A stretch of 64,000 bases of DNA from Carettochelys insculpta. Its lineage: Eukaryota > Chordata > Testudines > Carettochelyidae. The position numbers and the translations under genes were made by a program. Positions 1-10,117 of the stretch are shown piece after piece; position 1 is the first letter of the stretch, and every line of letters begins with the position of its first letter. Location: contig NC_134137.1 of assembly GCF_033958435.1 (NCBI RefSeq), positions 238,312,501 through 238,376,500 on the forward strand, in the 5' to 3' direction. The notes under the pieces were generated by a model. That model made no database searches. It was not told where the DNA came from and saw nothing but the letters and a program-made list of their open reading frames with translations.

Positions 1-742
1 AAGAATTGTGGTACTTTAATAGAATGATCAAATTTCTATTTGTGCAGGCCATCTGGTCTCCTTTGGATACTCGGGACTTCTGGTACACGTCTCTGAGAAC
101 CTGGGGAAAATTATACTCACTCAGTTTTGCCCTACTTCATGAGGCTATTAAAGATCTAAAGCTCTGAAAGTCTCTAACCTTAACCCTTAACTCTGACCCT
201 GTTCCTGACCCCAGCCCTGACCTATTCTAAGCTGGCAGAACACATATTCTAAAAATAAATATGGTGCACAGATTTTTAAGCATCTTTAAATTCTTAATGT
301 GCAAGAAAAATTATTCCAAAAGCTGCATTAGGCTGTTACTATGTTTATCTAAATTTACCTAAATAGGGCAAAAGCTCAGATAGGCTGATTCCTTTGCACA
401 TCTGTCCAAGACTCAGGATTAATCTCCAAAGATCAGATGACTGACAACAAAAACTGAGACGTTTTTATTATTATTGCTGAGGATTAATCATGAGGATTAC
501 AAAACGCCTTAAAAAGAGCCTTCACAACAAGCAAGATTTTAAGCATAAAGTGGGGACAGCTACAATCTAAAATCCTCAAAAGGCACTCTAATAAATCTTG
601 ACCATGAATCAGCTCCAAAGGTTTGGCTAGTCAGGAGCTCTGTCATATTCCCTGCAGAATTCTCGTATTTTAGGTCCTCAAATGCACTTGTTCTCTTTCG
701 TCTTTATATTCATTGTTGTTATTTTTATTATTTGTATTTCAG
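1..742. other. No gene recognised
   Basis: AT-rich intergenic or intronic DNA. No open frame with protein-like composition and no repeat that I can name. A short stretch near 174-230 is rich in CCTAACC/CCCTGACC-like words but is not a clean tandem array. Confidence 0.5.
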
Positions 743-919
743 TATCACCAAGAGACCATAAGTGAGATCCAGTCACATTGTGACATTACTGATGCCTCTG
801 ACATGACACTACTGCATGATGCTGTTGAAAACTATTTGCAAGCTGCTGCAGGAATACCTGTTAAGAAAGATTTTGTGCACCAAAGAACTTACAATCTAAG
901 GAGACAAGACCTAAAAATG
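743..919 (+). CDS. Candidate internal coding exon, unidentified gene
   Basis: A 59-codon open segment is framed by a good acceptor (pyrimidine-rich tract ending TTGTATTTCAG) and a fair donor (ATG|GTAGGA). Its length is a multiple of three and both boundaries are phase 0. The translation looks protein-like: an acidic, helical stretch (ETISEIQ, DMTLLHDAVENYLQ) followed by a basic tail (NLRRQDLK). I do not recognise the family, and no second exon of the same gene is visible in the window. The frame stops 12 nt past the donor, just before a MIR. It could be a chance open frame; the case rests only on splice signals and composition. Confidence 0.3.
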
Positions 920-944
920 GTAGGAGATTAAACAGATCTAAGAG

Positions 945-1022
945 ATTAAAGTGACTTGCCCACTATCACCAGCTCAGTGAATGGTCCAAAAATCCAAGTC
1001 CCAGTCTCCTGAACTTTACTAC
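945..1022 (-). repeat. MIR-type SINE fragment
   Basis: The reverse complement contains the MIR middle section, with the words for 'tgtgaccttgggcaagt' in diverged form (here AAGTGACTTGCCCACTATCA on the plus strand) and CCCAGTCTCCTGA at the far side. Old, heavily mutated copy. Confidence 0.65.
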
Positions 1023-1241
1023 TAGATTGTATTTCCCTTTCCAAGAGCTGCCAGCCCTCAGTCATGTTTAAAAATCCTTTATGTGGGATGCAGGATAGAA
1101 CTTAAAAAGGCCCCTTACTGACTTAGGAACCAAAGTCCCATTGAATGAGATGCTTAGGAACCCAAAGACCAGATCATCAAAGCTATTTAGGCATTTCAGT
1201 GGCTCCATAATGTTGATACTACTCACAAGTGAAGACAAAGG

Positions 1242-1591
1242 GGTTGTGTCTACACTGAGCCTTAGTGCTGACAGTTTGCTGCAAATAAGCAGCCTCGAAA
1301 ATGCAAAATGGCATGTTTGCATATCTACGTGGCTACTGTGCATATTCATAAGCATAATTTGCATATCCACAGCAAAACTCAAATGGTGTAGATGTGGTTC
1401 TGCTCAGAAAGGGGGTTTTTGCCTGCAGAATCAGGTCTACATGGCTTGATTTTTTTTACTGTGAATATGCACATTAGACTCATGAATATGTATACCAGCC
1501 ACAGACTATCCAAACAACCTGCCAGCTTGCATTTTTGAAACTGCTTATTTGCATCAAACTCCTGGCACTGGGGCTCAGTGTAGACACAGCC
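1242..1591. mobile_element. Harbinger-type MITE
   Basis: The inverted ends are near-perfect: GGTTGTGTCTACACTGAGCC at the left and its complement GGCTCAGTGTAGACACAGCC at the right. The element is 350 bp and flanked by a 3-bp duplication, AGG. It has no coding capacity. The interior is rich in TTTGCATAT-like words shared with other members in the window. Confidence 0.85.
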
Positions 1592-2021
1592 AGGGAGTTT
1601 AGTATTGACTTCAGAGGGATAGGATAAGACTCTCTATTCAGTCCCCATGAGAGATTCCAGAGAGGTTTACCTATAATACTCAATTACATTATTTCCTAGG
1701 GATCCATTAGCTACCTTTTGACTGAAAAGTGTTATAAGTGCAACACAAGAATTAAGGCTGATAGTCACTGGCCATGACATGATGGCAGAGTAGCAATTTC
1801 AGAATGGAAAGAGTGAGCCTATAAAGAAACCTCAGACCCACCGAACTGTTAATAAACAAAAACATTCCCCATTTACCTGTGAGCCTTTGGGCAGGTATAT
1901 CATAACTGTAACAGAGATGTAATTGTACAATGCCAGATGAATTGGAATGATATAGTATTTTGGAGAGATTACAGGTTAAAAAGAAATGCCCATCTTCTAT
2001 TCTGCTATCAAAGCACTCAGT

Positions 2022-2441
2022 GGCTGTGGCCGCACTTGGCCAAAATTTCAAAATGGCCAAATCGGAGGATAGTGATGAGGTACTGAAATGAACATTCAGC
2101 ACCTCATTAGCATGCTGCTGGCTGTGGCACTTCGAAAGTGCTGCTTTCGATCGCGCATGGCGCAGCTACACGGGGGTCCTTTCTGAAAGGACTCTGCAGA
2201 CTTTGAAATCCCCTTACTGCTATCAGCTGACAGGAATAAGTGGATTTCGGAGTCTGTGGGGTCCTTTCAGAAAGGACCCCATGTACATGAGCCGTGCACG
2301 ATCAAAAGCAGCACTTTCAAAGTGCTGCAGCCAGCAGCATGCTAATGAGGCACTGAATGTTCATTTCAGTGCCTCATCACTATCCTCCGATTTGGCCTTT
2401 AGCATGGCCATTTCGAAATTTTGGCCAATTGTGGCCCAGCC
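2022..2441. mobile_element. Palindromic Harbinger-type MITE
   Basis: The whole 420-bp unit is a degenerate palindrome. Words such as CTCATTAGCATGCTG, CTTTCTGAAAGGAC and TTCAAAATGGCC recur inverted around a centre near 2230. Ends read GGCTGTGGC and GGCCCAGCC. A 3-bp AGT lies on both sides. It is older than the related copies at 20.8 and 50.1 kb. Confidence 0.75.
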
Positions 2442-3217
2442 AGTGTGTTACTGCAGACTTCATGCATTTCAAACAAGTTGTGGCAGTGTGTCTTTAAGGT
2501 TGTTGTAGGGATCCGAACTGTGAACTTCTTCACTTTCCTGTGCTTAAAATAATAATGAAAAAGCCCCCATCAAATGTACGCTCACAGAGATGTGATTGGG
2601 GTAGTTTTCATTTGGGCAGGTATATCTGGGATGGAAAACAGTAAACAAGTTAGAATTTTCAGTGAAAAAATCACTTACTACACCCAGAAAACAATAATTA
2701 AAAATGAGTAATTGCACATTCTTTTATTAGCTTTGTGGCTACCCTTAGAACCCTAAAATAAACACTGCATGCAATGGGATATAGCCTGAAACATGTTTTC
2801 CTAGTCTTTCAGTTTACAGCTAGCATACCATTAAATCTCATTACCCATAGCATCAAAATTGTAAAGATTGTGCGTGGAATACACAAAACTTTCCTTTACT
2901 AGGCATGATGATTTGAATAACAACCTGGCCTTTGTAGGCCTTATATAATGTGCACAATCCCTGCTCTTTTACCACTGTGAGTAGCTCTGTGAAATCCAAA
3001 CTGATACCCTGAGGAATCCAGCTGAAATAAACAGAAGAATAGGGCCTAATAGTTATGGTAAGGTACCTTTATATCTCTAAATTGCTCTGACAGTGTAAAG
3101 CAGCCTTTAAGTACATGAAACCAGTTTTATGCTATAAAATGCAACCAGAGTGGTGTAATAAGACCTTAATGTAAGTGATAAATCTGTCTTGCTATCTCAT
3201 CTCTTAGAAGGTAATTT
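2442..3217. other. No gene recognised
   Basis: Unassigned AT-rich sequence; no coding signal and no repeat I can name. Confidence 0.5.
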
Positions 3218-3273
3218 CCAGATCTGAAGAAGTGGGTCTGTCCTACAGAAGCTCATCGCCTAATAAATTATTT
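3218..3273 (+). repeat. Penelope tail fragment
   Basis: Contains CTGAAGAAGTGGGTCTGTCC and AGAAGCTCATCGCCTAATAAA, the same block found in the Penelope-derived hairpins at 43 and 46 kb. It is a single arm only, with a decayed hammerhead core. Confidence 0.55.
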
Positions 3274-3275
3274 TG

Positions 3276-3690
3276 GGCTTGTCTACACTAGCCCCTCCTT
3301 CGAAAGGGGCATGCAAACAAGCCTAATAGGAGAATACCAATGAGGTGCTGCGTTGCCTATGCAGCACCTCATTAGCATAATTCCCACTGCATGAACTTCA
3401 AAGTTGCTAACTTCGAAGTGGCAGCAAGCAGTGTAGCCGTGGGCACTTCGAAGTACCCATGCAACTTCAATGTTCCCTTACTTCCAAATGTTTTAGGAAT
3501 AAGGGAACTTCAAAGAAGAACTTTCAAGGGCTCGCAACTGGACTGCTTGCTGCTGCGTTTGCGTGGCAGGAATTATGCTAATCAGGTGCTGAATATGCCG
3601 AGCGTATGTCACACTTGTCTTTGCTGGCTCTGTCGTGGCATTCATTGGTCTTTCATTCTCACACTTTGTTCTCTTGGTGTGGACATGTTA
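3276..3690. mobile_element. Harbinger-type MITE, right end uncertain
   Basis: The left end GGCTTGTCTACACTAGCCCC is clear, followed by CTTCGAAAGGGGC and inverted CTCATTAGCATAATTCC-like words near both sides. The right terminus has decayed and cannot be fixed. Confidence 0.6.
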
Positions 3691-4125
3691 TAAAATAACT
3701 CACTGCACTGAGATCTATTTTTGTCTGAAGTGCACTGACCAGGAAGCAGGATAAAGAAAGTTGAGGACCATATGCTTTTCTTCACAGGTTGCTTCAAAGT
3801 GTTGTGAAATGAATAATTTCAATGGTCATTTTAATAGTGTTTTCAATAATTGTAAAAAAATTCCAATGGGCAGAATTTTCTTTTGCAAAATAAAATAATG
3901 AGATGAATCATTTTGACCAAGAAGACAGATTTTTTGAAACTTGGTTCTTTAAAAGGGCACTTTTTAACAAGAAGACTTTTAGACTGTAATGTTTAAGTCA
4001 GAACTGTGTCAATTTCTTTTGAAAAATTCTTTCTGTATCAATATCGGAGGGGTAGCCGTGTTAGTCTGGATCTGTAACAGCAACGAAGGGTCCTGTGGCA
4101 CCTTATAGACTAACAGAAAGGTTTT

Positions 4126-4163
4126 GAGCATGAGCTTTCGTGAGCACAGACTCACTTCATCAG
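4126..4163 (-). ncRNA. Hammerhead ribozyme of the Penelope tail
   Basis: Read on the minus strand: CTGATGA, a stem II with arms GTGAG and CTCAC, then GAAA, a short stem III (GC, TCAT loop, GC) and TC at the expected cleavage site. These are the conserved parts of a type I hammerhead, which is an established component of Penelope-like elements. Stem I pairing is weak, so self-cleavage activity is uncertain. Confidence 0.75.
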
Positions 4164-4238
4164 ATGTTGATCTTGGAAATCTGCAGGGCCAGGTATAAAT
4201 AAGCCAGAGCAAGGGTGGGGATAACAAGGTTAGCTCAG

Positions 4239-5905
4239 TCAGCAAGGGTGAGGCTTACTACCAGCAGTTGATCTGGAGGTGTGAACACCAAGGGAGGGGA
4301 AGCTGCTTCTGTATTTAGCCAGCCATTCACAGTCTCTGTTTAAGCCAGAGCTGAGGGCGTCAAATTTGCAGATGAATTGTAGCTCAGAAATTTCTCTTTG
4401 GAGTCTGGTCCTGAAATTTCTTTGCTGTAGGATAGCTACTTTTAAGTCTGCTACTGTGTGGCCTGGGAGATTGAAGTGCTCTCCTATGGGTTTTTGTATA
4501 TTGCCATTTCTGATGTCTGATTTGTGTGCGTTTATTCTTTTACGTAGAGACTGTCCAGTTTGTCCAATGTATATAGCAGAGGGGCATTGCTGACACATGA
4601 TGGCATAAATTATATTGGTAGATGTGCAGCTGAATGAACCCACGATGGTGTGGCTGACCTGGTTAGGTCCTGTAATGGTGTTGCTGGTGTAGATATGTGG
4701 GCAGAGCTGGCAATGAGGTTTTTTGCATGGATGGGTCCCTGAGTTAGAGTGACTGTGGTGCGGTGTATAGTTGCTGGTTAGGATTTGCTTCAGGTTGGCA
4801 GGTTGTCTGTGGGCAAGGATTGGTCTGCCTCCCAAGGCCTGTGAAAGTGGGGGATCATTGTCCAGGAGGGGTTGTAAATCCCTGATGGTGCGCTGTAGAG
4901 GTTTTAGCTGAGGACTGTAGGTGATGGCTAGTGGTGTTCTGTTGGTTTCTCTCTTGGGCTTGTCCTGTAGTAAGAGGCTTCGTGGCACACGTCTGGCTCC
5001 GTTGATCTGTTTTTTCACTTCCTCAGGTGGGGATTGCAGTTTCAAGAATGCTTGGTAGAGATCCTGTAGGTGTTTGTCTCTGTCAGAGGGGTTGGAGCAA
5101 ATGTGGTTATATCTTAGTGCTTGGCTGTAGACAATGGATCGTGTGGTGTGTCTGGGATGGAAGCTGGAGGCATGAAGGTAGGCGTAGCAGTCAGTAGGTT
5201 TACGGTACAGGGTGGTATTGATGTGGCCATCGTGTATTAGCACCATGGTGTCCAGGAAGTGGATCTCCTGTGTGGAGTGTTCCAGGCTGAGGTTGATGTT
5301 GGGGTGAAAGTTGTTGAAGTCCCGGTGGAATTTCTCCAGAGTCTCCTTCCCATGGGTCCAGATGATGAAGATGGCATCAATGTAGCGTAAGTAGAGACGG
5401 GGTGTTAGTGGACGAGAGCTAAGGAAGCGCTGTTCCAGGTCAGCCATGAAAATATTGGCATATTGAGGGGCCATGCGGGTACCCATAGCTGTGCCGCTGA
5501 TTTGAAGGTATATATCGTCGCCAAATCTGAAATAGTTGTGTGTGAGGATAAAGTTACAGAGCTCAGCCATCAGATGTGCTGTAGCATCATCAGGGATACT
5601 GTTCCGGACAGCATTTATTCCATCTTTGTGTGGGATGTTGGTATACAGAGCCTCTACATCCATGGTGGCTAGGATAGTGTTTTCTGGTAGGTCATCAATG
5701 CCTTGCAGTTTTCTCAGGAAGTCAGTGGTGTCTCGGAGATAGCTGGGAGTGCTGGTGGTGTAGGGTCTGAGGACAGAGTCCACACAACCAGACAGTCCTT
5801 CAGTGAGAGTGCCAATGCCCGAGATGATGGGGCGTCCAGGATTTCCAGGTTTGTGGATCTTGGGTAGTAGGTAGAATAGCCCCAGACGGGGCTCTAGAGG
5901 TGACA
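4239..5905 (-). pseudogene. Penelope-like RT plus GIY-YIG endonuclease, 5'-truncated
   Basis: An open frame of about 555 codons of element origin, extended to 595 by junction sequence (to 6026). It begins inside the reverse-transcriptase palm (LPKIHKPGNPGRPIISG), continues with ATMDVEALYTNIP, then the GTAMGTRMAPQYANIFMA block. Next comes the catalytic-box region, which reads YIDA where the family has YIDD. After a linker with a Cys/His cluster (CKKPHCQLC), the C-terminus is the GIY-YIG nuclease with IIYAIMCQQC and YIGQTGQSLRKRINAHKSD, including the two cysteines between the GIY and YIG halves that are typical of these elements. The N-terminal RT part is missing. The changed catalytic Asp (GAC to GCC) and the truncation make the copy inactive despite its long frame. 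Confidence 0.9.
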
Positions 5906-6030
5906 TCTTCATCATCTGGACCCATCGGAAGGACCCATGGGCCAGACGTGTGCCATCATCATCTTCATCATCATCTTCATCTTCTTCATCAGACATCTTC
6001 ATCATCTGGACCCATGGGCCAGACATTTGC
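5906..6030. repeat. Dimer junction built from the element's own sequence and a CATCTT repeat
   Basis: On the plus strand, two units each begin ACATCTTCATCATCTGGACC and run into CCATGGGCCAGAC. They are separated by a (CATCWT)n microsatellite at about 5957-5993. The first part matches sense DNA over the RT catalytic box (complement of about 5355-5378). The second matches the linker near 4990-5005. The junction is therefore a patchwork of non-adjacent element segments, copied in the sense of the right-hand copy. Confidence 0.7.
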
Positions 6031-6936
6031 CACGGAGCCTCTTACTACAGGACAAGCCCAAGAGAGAAACCAACAGAACACCACTAGCCATCACCTACAG
6101 TCCTCAGCTAAAACCTCTACAGCGCATAATCAGGGATTTACAACCCATCCTGGACAATGATCCCCCACTTTCACAGGCCTTGGGAGGCAGACCAGTCCTT
6201 GCCCACAGACAACCTGCCAACCTGAAGCAAATCCTAACCAGCAACTATACACCGCACCACAGTCACTCTAACTCAGGGACCCATCCATGCAACAAACCTC
6301 GTTGCCAGCTCTGCCCACATATCTACACCAGCAACACCATTACAGGACCTAACCAGATCAGCCACACCATCGTGGGTTCATTCGCTGCACATCTACCAAT
6401 ATAATTTATGCCATCATGTGCCAGCAATGCCCCTCTGCTATATACATTGGACAAACTGGACAGTCTCTGCGTAAAAGAATAAACGCACACAAATCAGATA
6501 TCAGAAATGGCAATATACAAAAACCCGTAGGAGAGCACTTCAATCTCCCAGGCCACACAGTAGCAGACTTAAAAGTAGCTATCCTACAGCAAAGAAATTT
6601 CAGGACCAGACTCTAAAGAGAAATTTCTGAGCTACAATTTATCTGCAAATCTGACGCCCTCAGCTCTGGCTTAAACAAAGACTGTGAATGGCTGGCTAAA
6701 TACAGAAGCAGCTTCCCCTCCCTTGGTGTTCAGACCTCCAGATCAACTGCTGGTAGTAAACCTCACCCTTGCTGACTGAGCTAACCTTGTTATCCCCACC
6801 CTTGCTCTGGCTTATTTATACCTGGCCCTGCAGATTTCCAAGACCAGCATCTGGTGAAGTGAGTTTGTGCTCACGAAAGCTCATGCTCAAAACTTTTCTG
6901 TTAGTCTATAAGGTGCCACAGGACCCTTCGTTGCTG
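6031..6936 (+). pseudogene. Penelope-like element, right-hand copy, linker and nuclease only
   Basis: It matches the 3' half of the left copy in opposite orientation: linker, Cys/His cluster, GIY-YIG nuclease and tail. The frame is broken by a small deletion near 6390 (after HTIVGSFA) and by a stop codon after FRTRL near 6616. The ribozyme region follows at 6851. Confidence 0.88.
6851..6888 (+). ncRNA. Hammerhead ribozyme remnant
   Basis: Same layout as the minus-strand copy, with arms GTGAG/CTCAC, then GAAA and GCTCATGCTC. The core reads CTGGTGA instead of CTGANGA, a change at an invariant base, so it is probably dead. Confidence 0.65.
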
Positions 6937-7080
6937 TGTATCAATAGGAGTTGTTGGATGCGGCACACACTTCTGATTCTAACTCACATTTAGGCATTTA
7001 ATAAAGAGGAGAGCGCTTTTGAAAATCTGATCACAACCTGGAGTGCAGTATGCTAGAAAGTCCAGTTTTGCACTCTTTTG

Positions 7081-7123
7081 AAATAATAATAATAATAACA
7101 ACAACAATAATAATAATAACAAC

Positions 7124-7164
<41 letters not shown>
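7081..7164. repeat. (AAT)n / (ATT)n microsatellite
   Basis: An AAT/AAC-type run of about 45 bp is followed by an uninterrupted ATT run of about 40 bp, so the tract can fold back on itself. It abuts the 3' end of the neighbouring CR1. Confidence 0.9.
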
Positions 7165-7167
<3 letters not shown>

Positions 7168-7168
7168 G

Positions 7169-8690
7169 ATTGTTTCATAGAATCCTTGGGCTGGAAGAAA
7201 TCTCAAGTGGTTATTGAGTCCAGCCCCCTGCCCAAAGCATGATAACCCTAATTACTCATCCCAGCCAGAACTTTGTCAAGTCACAGGACTTAAAAACTTC
7301 TCAGGATGGAGATTCCACCGTCTCTCTAGGTAACGCATTCCAGTGCTTCACCACCCTTCTGGTGAAATAGTTTTTCCTAATATCCAACCTAGACTTCCCC
7401 CTGTGTAACTTGAGACATTGCGCCTTCTTCTGCCATCCATCACTACTGAGAACAGCCTCTCTCCACCCTCTTTTGATCTCCCCTTCAGGAAGCTGAAGGC
7501 TGCTATCAAGTCCCCCGCTTCCATGCTGCTCTTCTACAAACTAAATAACCCCAAGTTCCTCAGTCTCTCCTCGTGGGTCATGTGCTCCAGCCCTCTAATC
7601 ATTTTCTTTGCTCTCCGCTGGACCCTCTCCAATGTATTCACCTCCTTTCTATAGTGGGGGACCCAGAACTGGATGCAATAAGATATAATACTGATATGAT
7701 ATGGCCTCACCAGTGCCATATAGAGGGGAATAATAACTTCACTAGATCTGCTGGAACTAGCTTCTCATCCACTGTAATCCCCAGGTCCTTTTCTGCTGCA
7801 CTGCTACCTAGCCAGTCAGTCCCCAGCCTGTAACAATACTTGGGATTTTTCCATCCTAAGGGCAGGACTCTGCACTTGTCCTTGTTGAACCTCATCAGAT
7901 TTCTTTTGGCCCAGTCCTCCAATTTATCCAGGTTACTCTGGACCCTATCCCTACCTCCAATGTATCTACCTCTCCCCTGATCTTAGTGTCATCTGCAAAT
8001 TTGTGAAGGGTACAATCCATTCCCTTAGCCAGGTCATTAATAAAGATGTTGAACAATACCAGCCCTAGAATCAATCCTTGAGGGACTCCACTTGAAACTG
8101 ACCGCCACCCAGACATAGGGCTGTTGATCACTACCCAATCCTCTAGCCAGCTTTCTATCCACTTTACAGTGCATGTAGCCTATCCATACTACCTTAATTT
8201 GCAGGCAAGAGTATTGCGAGGGACTGTATTAAAAGCTTTCCTGAAGTCAAGTTATATCATATCCATTGACCTCCCCATGTCCACAGAATCAGTTACCTCA
8301 TCATAGAAGCTAATCAGATTGGTCAGACTTGACTTGCCCTTGGTGAATCCATGTTGATTATTCCTGAGCACTTTCCCCTCTCCCAAGTGCTTCAAAATGG
8401 ACTGTTTGAGGATCCCCTCCATGACTTTTCTGGGGACTGAAGTAAGGCTGACCAGTCTATAGTTCCCTAGATTGTCCTTTCTTTTTTTAAAGATGGGCAC
8501 TACACTTGCCTTTTTCCAGTCATCCGAGACCTCTCTGGATATCCATGGGTTTTCAAATATAACATCTACAGGCTCTGGAATGACATTTGCCAATTCCCAC
8601 AGTCCCCTTAGGTGCATTAAATCCGGGCCCATGGATTTGTGTATGTCTGTTATTGTTTGTATTGTGTTGTAGAATCTAGTAAGTCTTAGT
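7169..8690 (-). mobile_element. CR1 LINE fragment, 5'-truncated
   Basis: The plus strand starts with CATAGAATCC...GGGCTGGAAG, the complement of a CR1 3' end. On the minus strand, frames shifted against each other encode RT blocks in order: VVPIFKKRKDNLGNYR near 8.45 kb, [20 protein letters not shown] near 8.07 kb, the FADDTK catalytic box near 8.0 kb, and C-terminal [17 protein letters not shown] near 7.9 kb. The catalytic aspartates are intact, but several frameshifts make it dead. Confidence 0.9.
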
Positions 8691-9094
8691 CAGGGATGAG
8701 GGCCCATTATGCTAGTTATTTCACATAAATATAATAATAAATGAAAACTATCATAAAGCATGAGAAAAGGCTAATTCCTCTTCCACCCCCTGCCAACACA
8801 CATACTCTTGATCTGGATCTGAAGTTGGTGGCTCATCTCTAGCAACTATTTGTAGTATCTTACACACAGCAGTTACCACCATTCCCACAGTCCTCATACT
8901 AACACTAGAGTCTATAACAAAACAGGGGCCCAATCGCATACTTTCTTACTCAAAAGGGTCCACTGAAGCCAATGGGAGTACTTTTGTGAGTAAGGATTGG
9001 TTATGCAGGTGAGTATTGGCAGAATAAAGCACTTAATTTCCAATCCTGAAAAACATTAGGAAGAAGGGTGCTTTCAAAAGTGGGGTTTCCTTCT
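8691..9094. other. No gene recognised
   Basis: Short unassigned stretch between the CR1 and a MITE. Confidence 0.5.
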
Positions 9095-9270
9095 GCATGA
9101 AGTCTGTCTACATAGCTCTTTTGGCTTTTGAAATCAGCTTTTCTGGAATCAAAATCCCATTTGAGTATGCAAATGTGGCATGAGATATTTAAATTGGCAC
9201 CTCATTTAGATTTCCAATCAGCTGCATTTGCATGCCCCTTCTGAAAAGGAGGGGCAGTTTAGCCACAGCC
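9095..9270. mobile_element. Degenerate MITE
   Basis: Contains TCTGTCTACATAGCTCTTTT, ATTTGAGTATGCAAATGTGG and inverted TTTGCATGCCCCTTCTG. It matches the pattern of the other Harbinger-type MITEs here, but the ends are worn. Confidence 0.5.
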
Positions 9271-9399
9271 CATGTGAGGCTCCTTCCTTTTAGCTGCATT
9301 GGCAGATGCAAGTTTCATGAGTTGCATTACAGCACTTCTCCAGGCCTGCCGTCTGAGTCTATTGAACAGAAACTCTCCATGCATCCTCTCATAAATCAC

Positions 9400-9740
9400 A
9401 CCTGTGTTCCATAATCTATACTTACCAACCATCTCTTTCCAGATTAAATCCAAAATCCTTGTCCTAATTTGTAAGGCCACTGCGGGGTTAGGGCTGGGCT
9501 CCCTTAAAGACAAACAATTTATGGATAGCTACCCTTGGCGTGCATGCTCTCACTTGGCTGGTCCATGGTCAGACCTTCACATCAAAAAGGCAAAACATAT
9601 AGACACAGCAGTTCCAAAGCTATGGAATACCCTACCTGGACAGAATATACTGAATGGTCCATCTTCAAACACAAGAGTCACCTCTGTCTTTTTTCTGGAA
9701 GCCTTTTTTCTGGAAGCAATAGGACCCTCAGGACCAAGCC
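9400..9740 (+). mobile_element. L2-like LINE remnant (RT C-terminus)
   Basis: The plus-strand frame encodes a diverged version of the C-terminal block of L2-type reverse transcriptases: KSKILVLICKAT, then a conserved-looking AVPKLWNTLPG. No catalytic region is present. Confidence 0.5.
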
Positions 9741-10004
9741 ACAATGGAGCTGCTGGAAGGCATACAAAAGGTCCACTAGTGAAGGATGAGACACAATGAG
9801 CTTACAGCATGCAACACTTCATTGTGGTATAGCTCATGAATACCTTGGTGCTAGCAGTCTTAGCAGTATCATAGAAACAGACCACCTCTCAACTTGCTGC
9901 ACCATGACATGTTTGCCACTGTAAACCAAACTATATCTAATTCTGTCTCCCAATCACTGTGAAATCCTGATTACCCCACATCACCTCAAATGAATCCTCA
10001 TGTG

Positions 10005-10052
10005 TAGAGGTGTGTGTGCGTGTGTGTGCGTGAGTGTGCATGTGAGTGAGAC
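10005..10052. repeat. (TG)n-like microsatellite
   Basis: Imperfect GTGTGTGCGTG run. Confidence 0.8.
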
Positions 10053-10117
10053 CCCTTCCTTTGTAGTGTTTGTGGGAGGTAAAAGGATAGGTGTCATTTA
10101 TTGTATGTGTATGTCAG

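Larger units (their letters stand above)
4044..6936. mobile_element. Penelope-like element, head-to-head inverted dimer
   Basis: Two copies of one Penelope-like retroelement face away from a central junction near 5.9-6.0 kb. The left copy reads on the minus strand and the right copy on the plus strand. The pair as a whole is flanked by TGTATCAATA at 4034-4043 and again at 6937-6946, a 10-bp target-site duplication, so both copies came in as one insertion. The outer ends are unequal. The left end carries the extra terminal block GGGTAGCCGTGTTAGTCTGG, while the right end stops just inside it, after CCCTTCGTTGC. Inverted copies and one-sided terminal extensions are described for Penelope elements in general. 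Confidence 0.9.
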
